Of a stretch of 64,000 bases of DNA, positions 54,697 through 63,065 are shown one piece after another (the stretch's first letter is position 1; the number at the start of each line of letters is the position of its first letter). Both the position numbers and the translations under genes were made by a program. The notes beneath the pieces were generated by a model. That model did no database searches. It saw nothing but the letters and a program-made list of their open reading frames with translations, and was not told where the DNA came from. Location: the NCBI RefSeq assembly GCF_003031405.1, contig NZ_CP020469.1:620001-684000 (forward strand). Reading direction: 5' to 3'. Origin of the DNA: Halomonas sp. 'Soap Lake #6' (lineage in GTDB: Bacteria > Pseudomonadota > Gammaproteobacteria > Pseudomonadales > Halomonadaceae).

Positions 54697-56646
54697 ATGA
54701 AAGCTGGGCGCTATTTACGCTACCCCTGGTTGCAACGAGGGCTGGTTAGCTTAGGGCTGTTGGTAGCTGTAGCGTTCTGGGTAGAGCCAGGAGCAGTGAT
54801 CGCCGAAGTGCAGCGTTTCTCTGTTGGCTGGTTGGTGCTGGCGCTGGTGATTAGCGTACTGCAGATAATGCTGAGCGCTTGGCGCTGGAAGTTTACGGCA
54901 GGGCTTGTTGATGTGCCGCTGCGCTACGGTTATGCCTTGCGGGAATACTACTTGGCACTGCTGGTTAATCAACTGTTACCGGGTGGTGTATTGGGGGACG
55001 CTGGGCGCGCCTATCGCCATGCAGGGCAAGTGGCCTCCAGGGGGAGCGCTTGGCGGGCAGTCGTGATTGAGCGTGCCTCAGGCCAAGTGGCTGTTGCGCT
55101 ATTAACCTTAGCTGCCCTGTTGTCATCGCCTCTATGGCAGGCGGCGTTAGGCACGACGGTACTGCTCTGCCTAGTGCTGGTTGTGCTGTTGTTGGTTGTC
55201 GTGGCGGGGAGTGGAGTTGTCTGGCATCGGCGTACTGCTCTTATTCAACTGCCTGCGTGGAGCATCACTTTATGGCGGGATATGCGACGTGGATTATTTC
55301 AGCGTCGTGTATGGCCTTGGCAACTGCTCTCATCACTAGCCATTGTGTTTAGCTATGGGTTGGTGATGGTATGCGCCGCACGAGCCATTGGTATTGAACT
55401 CGCTGCGGTGAATATTCTTGCGTTGGCACCGGTATTGTTACTGGCGATGCTGGTGCCGTTATCGATAGCTGGCTGGGGGCTACGTGAAGGTGCTGCAGCG
55501 GGCATTTGGGTGTTTGTTGGTTTGCCCTCCGCTCAAGGAGTAGCAGTTTCGCTGGCTTATGGGGTGCTTGTTCTACTCTCTAGCCTACCTGGTCTCTGGG
55601 TGGCGCTTGCCAAGCGCTCTAAGGCGACGCCACCATCCTTGCTACCTCCTGATTCTTCCACGTCGGCTGTTCCCGCTGCAGACTCTTCAGGTGCTTCCAC
55701 GCAGTTGAACATCAAACAGCATGTCCTTTCCACACCGGAAAGTACGCATCGCCGGGCGCAAGGCGCTCTCCAAGGTATCAATAGGCGTCATTTGCAGGCC
55801 AGGCCTGCCGGAACCAATCAGCAGTGGCGCGACCAGCAGGTGCAAGCGCTCTACCGCGTCTGCTTCAATAAATTGCGACACAGTGATGCCACCCCCTTCC
55901 ACCAATATTCGAGTCAAGCCACGTTCAACCAGCAGCGTGATGACATCGTGCGGGTTGAACTGCCCATGGGTATTAAGTGGCAGCACGCACTGCTCGGCAG
56001 TGCTTGGGGTGGTGTTAACGTTTGGTCCGGTGATATGCAGCGTAGGCGCAGTGGCAGAGGTGAACACCGACAGCTCGGCAGGAACCCTGCCCCGTGGGTC
56101 AATAACAACCCGTACAGGGTGCGTGCCGGAAACGTGACGTACGGTCAGCTGGGGATTATCAGCGGCAGCAGTGCCCGCGCCGACTACCACTGCATCGGCC
56201 AGCGCCCGCAGACGGTGCAAATGTACCAGGCTTTCAAAGCCGTTGATGTAGTGAGAGTGGCCGCTTTCCGTGGCAATTCGCCCATCAAGGCTTTGCCCCA
56301 ACTGAGCAATGGTCCAGTGCGACTGGGCGGCCAGCGGTGTCAGACAGTCCAGCAGGTCACGGGCGGCATCTGTCACCGTGATCTGGCTGTGCCAGCCTTG
56401 TTTGCCGCTAAGGGTGATGCTAACGCTGCTGGGCATACCCAGGCGTATAGCCGTCAGCCAACGCCACGCAGTATCACAGTCAATAATGCTGCCATCTGTA
56501 TGCGCAGACGTTTTAACACCATTGGAGTCGGGCATAACGCTTCCACACAAACTGAATTACTTCATCATGCGGGGCCGTGTTGCCCAACGCAAGCGCACCT
56601 TGCCCATTACATAAGGCAACCTGGAGGCCTACATGTATCACATTGA
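54697..56646 (+). CDS. LPG-synthase-like (AglD/UPF0104) membrane protein with an antisense-derived tail
   Basis: Residues 1 to about 310 form a polytopic membrane domain of the lysylphosphatidylglycerol synthase TM/AglD family: VSLGLLVAVAFWVEPGAVIA, NQLLPGGVLGDAGRAYRH, and MLVPLSIAGWGLREGAAAGI. This family acts as lipid-linked flippases or transferase anchors. The frame does not stop at the expected end (about 55620) but stays open to 56646, running antisense through the RibD-like gene. The tail of about 335 residues lacks any fold and is Gln/Arg/Ser-rich, so the functional part is probably only the first half. The two other frames stop at 55650 and 55706, so a small frameshift could restore a normal end. 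It follows the GT-MT gene by 3 bp. Confidence 0.75.
   Translation: MKAGRYLRYPWLQRGLVSLGLLVAVAFWVEPGAVIAEVQRFSVGWLVLALVISVLQIMLSAWRWKFTAGLVDVPLRYGYALREYYLALLVNQLLPGGVLGDAGRAYRHAGQVASRGSAWRAVVIERASGQVAVALLTLAALLSSPLWQAALGTTVLLCLVLVVLLLVVVAGSGVVWHRRTALIQLPAWSITLWRDMRRGLFQRRVWPWQLLSSLAIVFSYGLVMVCAARAIGIELAAVNILALAPVLLLAMLVPLSIAGWGLREGAAAGIWVFVGLPSAQGVAVSLAYGVLVLLSSLPGLWVALAKRSKATPPSLLPPDSSTSAVPAADSSGASTQLNIKQHVLSTPESTHRRAQGALQGINRRHLQARPAGTNQQWRDQQVQALYRVCFNKLRHSDATPFHQYSSQATFNQQRDDIVRVELPMGIKWQHALLGSAWGGVNVWSGDMQRRRSGRGEHRQLGRNPAPWVNNNPYRVRAGNVTYGQLGIISGSSARADYHCIGQRPQTVQMYQAFKAVDVVRVAAFRGNSPIKALPQLSNGPVRLGGQRCQTVQQVTGGICHRDLAVPALFAAKGDANAAGHTQAYSRQPTPRSITVNNAAICMRRRFNTIGVGHNASTQTELLHHAGPCCPTQAHLAHYIRQPGGLHVSH
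55687..56535 (-). CDS. RibD C-terminal-type reductase, stand-alone
   Basis: About 282 aa. The second part (residues about 70-280) is a RibD_C/dihydrofolate-reductase-fold reductase: WTIAQLGQSLDGRIATESG, ALADAVVVGAGTAAADNPQL, VIDPRGRVP, and ILVEGGGITVSQFIEAD. Such domains reduce the ribosyl side chain of the diaminopyrimidine made by GTP cyclohydrolase II to a ribityl chain using NADPH. The zinc deaminase half of normal RibD is absent and is replaced by about 70 residues of unknown type. ATG 56535 follows GGAAG; a TTG lies at 56550. It is divergent from the cyclohydrolase gene. Confidence 0.88.
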   Translation of the reverse strand: MPDSNGVKTSAHTDGSIIDCDTAWRWLTAIRLGMPSSVSITLSGKQGWHSQITVTDAARDLLDCLTPLAAQSHWTIAQLGQSLDGRIATESGHSHYINGFESLVHLHRLRALADAVVVGAGTAAADNPQLTVRHVSGTHPVRVVIDPRGRVPAELSVFTSATAPTLHITGPNVNTTPSTAEQCVLPLNTHGQFNPHDVITLLVERGLTRILVEGGGITVSQFIEADAVERLHLLVAPLLIGSGRPGLQMTPIDTLESALRPAMRTFRCGKDMLFDVQLRGST

Positions 56647-57739
56647 ACGCGCTATCTTCGATATTCGTCGTGGCCTTCCGGTGGTACTAAACACCGGCGA
56701 TAAGCGCTTGCTGGTGCAAGCGTTAGAAGGCTGTGCATCGGTTGATAGCTTGGCTGAGTTATCCGGTTCGCATCCAGCCTTGGTACTAACACGCCACCGG
56801 CTTGATGCTATGGGAGTAGCGATAACAGCTGATGCGGCCTGTTTGCCGCTAACGGAGCACTTTAGTGAAGCTGACTTACACCGTTTGGCGCTATCCCGAG
56901 AGAGCACACCATTCTCTTCTACGCTGTTGAATGGGCTGCAGCCTGCGGGCGTTGGTGAGCGAGGAGCCGTGGCGTTAATGCGCCGTGCACTATTAATTCC
57001 CGCTGCGTTGTGTGCCGAAATAAGTGCACCAGCAGCTGCGCGTATTGCTCAGCAGTTGGCAAGTGGTGAACTGTTGGAGGTTAATGCCCAGGATGCAGAG
57101 AAGTGCTTAGCAGGTGCCCCCGGGATGTTGAAGCGGGTTAGCGAGGCACGTATTCCTTTGGAGAGTGCAGCAGAAAGCCGCTTTGTGCTGTTTCGTGAGC
57201 CAGATGGACTGCGTGAGCACGTGGCCGTCGTCATTGGACAGCTCGACAGCCTCCCAGGTGCAGTGCCGTTGCGTATGCACTCTGCCTGTTTAACTGGCGA
57301 CCTATTTGGCAGTTTACGCTGTGACTGTGGAGAGCAGCTACGTAACGCCGTAGCCGATATTCAAGCCATGGGTGGTGGCGTATTGCTTTATTTAGCCCAG
57401 GAGGGGCGGGGTATCGGCTTAGCCAACAAGTTGCGTGCTTATACCCTGCAAGATAGTGGCTTGGACACCGTGGATGCTGACCAAGTGCTCGGTTTTGGTG
57501 ATGACGAGCGCCAGTACGCAGTTGCGGTAGATATGCTTAATGCCTTGGATATCAATAAAGTACAGCTACTAACCAACAACCCACTGAAAATGGCAGCGTT
57601 ACGTGAGGGTGGCATTGAAGTAGTGTCCCGCCAGGCGCTGTATGGCAGTGTGACCGACCATAACCACCGTTATTTAAGCGCTAAGGCCAACCGAGCGGGA
57701 CACTATCTGGATGATGTGCTTGAAGGTCGTGGGCGGTAG
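56633..57739 (+). CDS. ribA: GTP cyclohydrolase II with degenerate RibB-like N-terminal half
   Basis: A 368-aa protein. Residues about 195-365 are GTP cyclohydrolase II: zinc Cys set in HSACLTGDLFGSLRCDC, LLYLAQEGRGIGL with the Tyr that favours deformylated product, LDTVDADQVLGFGDDERQY and LLTNNPLKM. The first half resembles dihydroxybutanone-phosphate synthase (RGLPVVLNTGDKR, LVLTRHRLDAMGV) but lacks the acidic RExE metal site, so it is probably inactive. The enzyme opens GTP to 2,5-diamino-6-ribosylamino-pyrimidinone phosphate. GGAGG precedes the ATG. As a riboflavin gene it would be redundant, so a special pathway is likely. Confidence 0.9.
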   Translation: MYHIERAIFDIRRGLPVVLNTGDKRLLVQALEGCASVDSLAELSGSHPALVLTRHRLDAMGVAITADAACLPLTEHFSEADLHRLALSRESTPFSSTLLNGLQPAGVGERGAVALMRRALLIPAALCAEISAPAAARIAQQLASGELLEVNAQDAEKCLAGAPGMLKRVSEARIPLESAAESRFVLFREPDGLREHVAVVIGQLDSLPGAVPLRMHSACLTGDLFGSLRCDCGEQLRNAVADIQAMGGGVLLYLAQEGRGIGLANKLRAYTLQDSGLDTVDADQVLGFGDDERQYAVAVDMLNALDINKVQLLTNNPLKMAALREGGIEVVSRQALYGSVTDHNHRYLSAKANRAGHYLDDVLEGRGR

Positions 57740-57744
57740 CGCAT

Positions 57745-58524
57745 TTAGCGGCTGGCTGGCAGTGGTGGCAAGTAAGCTGTTTCGGCCACCACTTGGGCCA
57801 GCTGCGTAGCATAGTGCTTCACCAGTCGTTCACCCAGTGTGGCGTTGGTACCGGTAGCATCTCCTGCAACGCCCTGGGCACTTAAATCCTCTGCTAACCA
57901 AGCAAAAGCAGCACTGCCTTCAGGGCTGACAAGCGTACCGTTCTGAGGCGCTGCCGGTGGTGTAGGTTGATAGCCATCCAGTGTAACCAGCGAGGGGGCT
58001 AAATAGTACATCATTGCGGTTTCTAGCAGCCCACCATGCAAACCGTAGCGCAGCTCAGCCGCGTCAATGGCGCCTTCAAGCGCTGGCAGTCGTGTATAAG
58101 TGGCTTTCACGACGCGCATGGCAAAGCGCTGCCGAAGGGTTAGTGCTGCCAAATCCATCACCGCTTTATTGCCTCCGTGGCTGTTAATTAGCACCAGTTT
58201 TTTTATGCCTGAGCGGGCAATACTTTCTCCGTAAGCTTCTAGCGTGGCGATGGCGAGTGGAGCAGGCAGGCTTAGTGTTCCTGCAAAACCAGCATGTTCA
58301 TCGCTAGCACCTACGGCAATAGCCGGTAGGCAAAGCACATCAATGCTGGGGTCGATCATGCTCAGCATAGCGGTCTGCAAGCCTTCCCCAATGATGAGAT
58401 CGGTACCCAGCGGTAGGTGCGTACCGTGCTGCTCAATGGCACCGAGAGTGATGATTGCCACGGGATTGCCGTGGGCGATAGCCGCCAGCCGGGGGGAGGT
58501 TAGGGCTTTCCAGTGATAAATCAT
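57745..58524 (-). CDS. Creatininase family amidohydrolase
   Basis: A 259-aa creatininase-fold metal enzyme: GAIEQHGTHLPLGTD (Glu and His ligands and Asp), NSHGGNKAV and the LHGGLLETAMM Glu. The family includes the archaeal ArfB deformylase that acts on the ring-opened GTP product in riboflavin/F420 synthesis, and MftE. Placed tail to tail with the cyclohydrolase gene, it most likely hydrolyses an amide or formamide on a pyrimidine intermediate. Its stop is 5 bp from that of the convergent cyclohydrolase gene. Confidence 0.9.
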   Translation of the reverse strand: MIYHWKALTSPRLAAIAHGNPVAIITLGAIEQHGTHLPLGTDLIIGEGLQTAMLSMIDPSIDVLCLPAIAVGASDEHAGFAGTLSLPAPLAIATLEAYGESIARSGIKKLVLINSHGGNKAVMDLAALTLRQRFAMRVVKATYTRLPALEGAIDAAELRYGLHGGLLETAMMYYLAPSLVTLDGYQPTPPAAPQNGTLVSPEGSAAFAWLAEDLSAQGVAGDATGTNATLGERLVKHYATQLAQVVAETAYLPPLPASR

Positions 58525-58542
58525 GTGTGATGCTACCCATGG

Positions 58543-59334
58543 TTAGAGATGTGAGTCGGGCGTGTTGAGCAAGTGGTGGTCGCTTCGGCAGGCGTAAATG
58601 TCCCCAGAAGCCAGCCCGTCAGCGCCATCGTCCAGCCACTTAATGAGCGCTTCGGGTGATTGCCAATGTTGCCAGCGAAACCTGCGTTGTTCACCGGCAA
58701 TGGCGTTGAAGCGGTAGTCGCCTAGGCGAGATAGTTGTTCTACGCAAGCGTGGCTAACTTCTAACACACCAGCGACAAACTCCACCGAAAGTGCGGCAAC
58801 TGGATGGTTAAGTCCCATCAGCACTTCGGCTTCAAAGCCCTCAACGTCAATCTTAATAAAGCTAGGCTCGCCGTAAGTGGCGATGAGTTGATCCAGTGTG
58901 GTGACTTCTACCCGTAATTGCTCCTCCCACTGCACTTGGCGAAAGCCAGGATTACGTGCACCTATCCGGCTGCGCCACTCGCTGGCAAGGGTCGAGAGGG
59001 TAGGGTTAGCAACGCTAATAGCGATATCTGCAAAGCCGGGCTGTGGCCCAGCGGCTAACGGTAAGAGTGTGATGCCTGGGCGGTTAAGTAGCCGTTTAAA
59101 CCACTTGACCAGGGATGGCTGTGGCTCTAACGCCACGACACGGGCACCCAATGCGTGAAAGGCCGCGCTGCGGTCACCTAAATGGGCCCCTATATCAAAG
59201 GCCACATCGCCGGGTTGAATAAACGGGCGATATAGACGTTTCAGGCCCTGCTGTCGTCCCGGGCGCCAGTAGATAAATAGCGAACGTGTCATGCCACTGG
59301 CACTGCGCAGTTGTTGCAAAAAAGCAGCAAGCAT
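58543..59334 (-). CDS. FkbM family methyltransferase
   Basis: A 263-aa SAM-dependent methyltransferase of the FkbM type: motif I VAFDIGAHLGDRSAAFHALG, VALEPQPSLV, and IKIDVEGFEAEVLMG. FkbM enzymes O-methylate sugars or polyketides. Its ATG shares a base with the opgH stop (TAATG), so it is translated with the glucan genes; it is also 18 bp ahead of the creatininase gene in the same direction, so it may serve either system. Confidence 0.9.
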   Translation of the reverse strand: MLAAFLQQLRSASGMTRSLFIYWRPGRQQGLKRLYRPFIQPGDVAFDIGAHLGDRSAAFHALGARVVALEPQPSLVKWFKRLLNRPGITLLPLAAGPQPGFADIAISVANPTLSTLASEWRSRIGARNPGFRQVQWEEQLRVEVTTLDQLIATYGEPSFIKIDVEGFEAEVLMGLNHPVAALSVEFVAGVLEVSHACVEQLSRLGDYRFNAIAGEQRRFRWQHWQSPEALIKWLDDGADGLASGDIYACRSDHHLLNTPDSHL

Positions 59335-61295
59335 TAATTAGGCTCCTTAGCCGATGGGGAGCCAGTTTTAGCGGGCTGGGAGGAGTACTGGCGGAATGAC
59401 TGACATGGCATGTCGCCAGGTAGCTCGCTAGGCGGTGGTTTGAGTACGCTCTTATGACAGAGGCGCTCGCTGAGTGGTTGGTGGCTGAGAGCCGAAAAGT
59501 CTGTTAGGAGAGCTGGCCTTATTACAGCACTGGGCGTGCGGAGTAATCCTCCTTTATGACTAATCGCTCTGCCCCAGGTAGTGCTGCTGGTATATTTGAC
59601 GATTGGCACTGCAGCGATGAGTCCTAGCCAGGCAGGCGTGAGCCAGCCAAACGCGGACGGTGAAAAAAGTACCAGCATGCCCGCCCAGGCAACACCGACG
59701 AGGGTCATCCAGCCTGCGTGGCGCCAGCACTCTTGCCAGCTTAGCGAACGCTCGCCGCGGTGCTGAGTTTGCCAGTCAATTGCTCGCCCTATCAGTACGT
59801 TCACGATAAAAAGGCTATGCCAAGCCATCATTAACGGGGCTATCAAAGCGGCAAATAGAATCTCTAACAGCGTGCTGGCAATAAGCCGCAGGCGCCCGCC
59901 AAAGCTGTGAGGGCACTGCCAGCAGGCTAATAAAAGGCTTAGTAGCTTGGGAGCTACTAGCATTCCCAACGTCACACTTAGCAGCCCAAGAGAGAGTGCA
60001 TGAGGCAAGTAATGGCTAGGTTGAGAGTCTAGTGCCTGATACCCCACCAGGATGCTGGTGCAGAGCAAAAGTCCTAGCCACACTAGTGATGAGAGAAAAG
60101 CGAAGGCTCCAAAAAAGAAGTGCAAACGGCTAATCGGGTGAAGTCCAGCGCCTGACAGTAACCGTAGATGCTGTAGGTTGCCCTGTAGCCAGCGGCGGTC
60201 GCGCTTAGCAAAGTCGAGTAAGTTGCTGGGCATTGCCTCAAAGCTATGATGGGATGCGCTAGCGTAAGGGGGATGTGGTATGGAGGTTGTGGCTGCCGTA
60301 TCCAGCAGCACTTGCCAGCCACCACGTTTAAGTAGCGCTGCCTCTACAAAATCATGGCTGAGCAGTTCGCCACCTAGAGGTGGCTTACCTGAAAGGCTAG
60401 GTAGACCGGCATGGGCCATAAAAGCACGGGTACGAATAATTGCATTATGCCCCCAATAGTTAGCGGCGTCGCCCTGCCAAAAGCTTTGTCCTGCCGCTAG
60501 CATAGGGCTATAAAGTGCTGATGCCAATTGGCTAAAACGGCCAAATAGAGTGCGTTGCCCCACTGGCAGCGGTACGGTTTGAATGAGGCCGACCCTGGGC
60601 TGATACTGCATGCGGTTAATTAAGTGTAAAAGTGTTGTGCCGCTCATCAAACTGTCGGCATCCAGCACCACCAGGAAGTCGTAACGACGGCCCCAGCGGC
60701 GGCAGAATTCAGCGATATTGCCTGCTTTACGGCCATGATTATTTGGGCGCCGACGGTAGTAAACATTTATCTGCCCTGAGAGGCGCTGTTGCAAGGCAGC
60801 CACGTGGTTGGCCTCTTCCTGGACTTGGGCCATATTCTGAGTGTCACTGAGAATAAATACCTCAATGTGGTTGCGGATGGCAGAAGCTGCTCCTGGGGTA
60901 TCAGCCTTTTTTAGCAGCGAGCGACAAGTAGCTTCTAGACCAGCAATGGTGGGTATGGGGGGCTCTGCATAGATTGGCATCACCAGCACTGTTCGGCTGA
61001 TTAGCTGATTAATACTTGCGGGATATAGGGGCTGGCGGCGTAGGCTTAGCGGGTCACGGCGCAGGGCGCAGAGCACAAAGCCACAGACAGCTCCCCAGAA
61101 AGCTAGGGCAATCCAGCTAAAAGTGAGTGCAAATAACGTAAGCATCGCAACCTGCCAGCCCAGGGGTAAGTGAGTTACCACCTGCGCCATGGCTATGCAG
61201 CCTGCAATGCTGCTACCCACTACCACAACCGCAAAAACAAGGCGGCGGCACTGTAGCCAAGGTATGGGGTGAGTTTCCTCGCGGTTTTCAGGCAT
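59334..61295 (-). CDS. opgH: Glucans biosynthesis glucosyltransferase OpgH, short form
   Basis: A 653-aa membrane glucosyltransferase that makes the beta-1,2 backbone of osmoregulated periplasmic glucans from UDP-glucose. GT2 motifs: VVLDADSLMSG (DxD), GDAANYWGHNAIIR, LLSHDFVEAALL and RRWLQGN (QxxRW type), with about seven helices. E. coli OpgH is about 847 aa; this one lacks much of the N-terminal cytoplasmic extension and a long C-terminus. Its ATG overlaps the opgG stop by 8 nt. Confidence 0.93.
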   Translation of the reverse strand: MPENREETHPIPWLQCRRLVFAVVVVGSSIAGCIAMAQVVTHLPLGWQVAMLTLFALTFSWIALAFWGAVCGFVLCALRRDPLSLRRQPLYPASINQLISRTVLVMPIYAEPPIPTIAGLEATCRSLLKKADTPGAASAIRNHIEVFILSDTQNMAQVQEEANHVAALQQRLSGQINVYYRRRPNNHGRKAGNIAEFCRRWGRRYDFLVVLDADSLMSGTTLLHLINRMQYQPRVGLIQTVPLPVGQRTLFGRFSQLASALYSPMLAAGQSFWQGDAANYWGHNAIIRTRAFMAHAGLPSLSGKPPLGGELLSHDFVEAALLKRGGWQVLLDTAATTSIPHPPYASASHHSFEAMPSNLLDFAKRDRRWLQGNLQHLRLLSGAGLHPISRLHFFFGAFAFLSSLVWLGLLLCTSILVGYQALDSQPSHYLPHALSLGLLSVTLGMLVAPKLLSLLLACWQCPHSFGGRLRLIASTLLEILFAALIAPLMMAWHSLFIVNVLIGRAIDWQTQHRGERSLSWQECWRHAGWMTLVGVAWAGMLVLFSPSAFGWLTPAWLGLIAAVPIVKYTSSTTWGRAISHKGGLLRTPSAVIRPALLTDFSALSHQPLSERLCHKSVLKPPPSELPGDMPCQSFRQYSSQPAKTGSPSAKEPN

Positions 61296-62817
61296 CGGGA
61301 TACCATACGTAGTTCCAGGTTTCGCTGACAGGCTCGTTATTCAGCTGCAGCCGCAACCGAATATCATTCGGCGAGCTATCAACGGGGATCCTGAAACGGG
61401 CTCGCCAGCCACCTTCGGGTAGCGTGGTTACCTGGGGGAGCAGTATCTCTCCAGACAGTGAGCTGATATCGATCTCAACCGGTTGATCAGGAGCAATGTC
61501 TTTAAGCACACCACCTTGGAAATCGACAATGAACTGGCGCTGGTTGGCAGAAGAGGAGTCCTGCTGACCTGGAACGGCCGCACTGCCATGGCGGGTGCGA
61601 ATCACTTGCCCCAGCGTGTGTTCATCAGGCTGAGTGTTCAGTGTATAGGTGCGGTAGTGCAGGCGACGTGATTCACCAGCGCGTAAGGTATCCTCCGCGA
61701 CCCAATACGCCACAATGTTGTCGTGGGTTTCATCAGGGGTTGGTATTTCTACCAGCTCCACATGGCCCGCGCCCCAGCTTTCAATTGGTTCCACCCACTG
61801 GCTGGGACGGCGGTGGTAGTGGGCTTCTAAATCCAGGTAGCGGCTGAAATCCCTCTCTCGCTGCATTAAACCAAATCCATTAGGGGCATTATCCAAGAAA
61901 GCTGAAATATGCACCTCAGATGGGTTACTAAGTGGCCGCCAGATCCATTCGTCGGCACCTGTGTGGATCAGCAGCCCGTCGGAGTCATGAACCTGGGAGC
62001 GAAAGTCATCAGGCCGTTCAGGACTAATTTCACCGAAGGTAAACATGCTGGTTAAGGGCGCAATGCCGAGCTTGTCGATGTCTTTCCGTGCAAACAGCAT
62101 TGCCTCTATCTCTGCGTGGGTGTTTTCACCGGGCTGGATGACAAATCGGTAGGCACCGCTGAGTGAAGGGCTATCCATCAGTGCGAGCAGTGTGAACGTG
62201 CTGCTCTCTTTGTGCGGTTTGTAGAGCCAAAACTCACGGAAGGTGGGAAACTCCTCTCCCTTTGGGGAAGCGGTATCAATCGCTATCCCACGGGTGGATA
62301 AACCGTAGACCTGTTCACTGCCAATCAAGCGGAAGTAGCTGGCACCCAGAAAAACGGCGAATTCGTCGGCATACTGGTCAGTATTAATTGGATAGTGCAA
62401 GCGAAAGCCCGCATGGCCGCTGCCGGTTAGATCGTGTTCAAGCAGGCTGCTGGCCTCGCCATCGTAGTTAAAGTCATCGGTTGAAAAGGGCAGGGCAGAA
62501 ATGTTGCTGCTATCAATAATGTTAATTTTGACTGGTGTTTGAAATAGAAAGCCACTATGGAAAAGCTGGAGAGAGAAAGGGCTTTCATCCTGCCAGTATG
62601 CCCGCTCAGGGTTAAAGCGAATTTGTCGGTAGTCATCGTAGCTCAACTCCTGAAGCGTGCTGGGCAGCGAAACGTCAGGTGCTTGGTAGGGCGCCTCGGC
62701 TAATGATTGAGCACGCTTGATGACTTGGTTGAATATCTCATCATCATTGGCAGTGGCATTAAGAGTGATTAAGCAACTTAATGACAATATCCACCTTGTG
62801 GCCGGACAAGCATCCAT
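61288..62817 (-). CDS. opgG: Periplasmic glucans biosynthesis protein OpgG
   Basis: About 509 aa, the normal OpgG/OpgD length. A signal peptide (WILSLSCLITLNATA) is followed by EIFNQVIKRAQSLAEAPYQA, YRQIRFNPERAYW and the C-terminal immunoglobulin-like domain. OpgG acts on nascent glucans in the periplasm, in branching or length control. AAGGA fixes ATG 62817; the frame is open to 62883. It forms an operon with opgH and the FkbM gene. Confidence 0.93.
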   Translation of the reverse strand: MDACPATRWILSLSCLITLNATANDDEIFNQVIKRAQSLAEAPYQAPDVSLPSTLQELSYDDYRQIRFNPERAYWQDESPFSLQLFHSGFLFQTPVKINIIDSSNISALPFSTDDFNYDGEASSLLEHDLTGSGHAGFRLHYPINTDQYADEFAVFLGASYFRLIGSEQVYGLSTRGIAIDTASPKGEEFPTFREFWLYKPHKESSTFTLLALMDSPSLSGAYRFVIQPGENTHAEIEAMLFARKDIDKLGIAPLTSMFTFGEISPERPDDFRSQVHDSDGLLIHTGADEWIWRPLSNPSEVHISAFLDNAPNGFGLMQRERDFSRYLDLEAHYHRRPSQWVEPIESWGAGHVELVEIPTPDETHDNIVAYWVAEDTLRAGESRRLHYRTYTLNTQPDEHTLGQVIRTRHGSAAVPGQQDSSSANQRQFIVDFQGGVLKDIAPDQPVEIDISSLSGEILLPQVTTLPEGGWRARFRIPVDSSPNDIRLRLQLNNEPVSETWNYVWYPDA

Positions 62818-63065
62818 GAGCGAGTTCCTTTCGGTGACGGAAAAATAGAGCCAATAGAAACAGTATATGAAATATCTCAACAAAAGTTATACGCTTGTGT
62901 GGTTGGGTATACATATTCATCGCTATTTTGATGTTTAACTCAGCATAAAAGTTAAAATAGTAATAGGCTCGATAGGTTGTCAGCCCAGTTCAGCACTACA
63001 TTACTTCCATGTCCTACCGTGCTTTTTGGTTAGGCAATCACTCTTCTCGGGCGATTGAGGTGCCA

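Noticed and set aside
56551..56632. FMN riboswitch before the GTP cyclohydrolase II gene
   Set aside because: The divergent gap is only about 80 bp, too short for an RFN element, and its conserved blocks are not seen.
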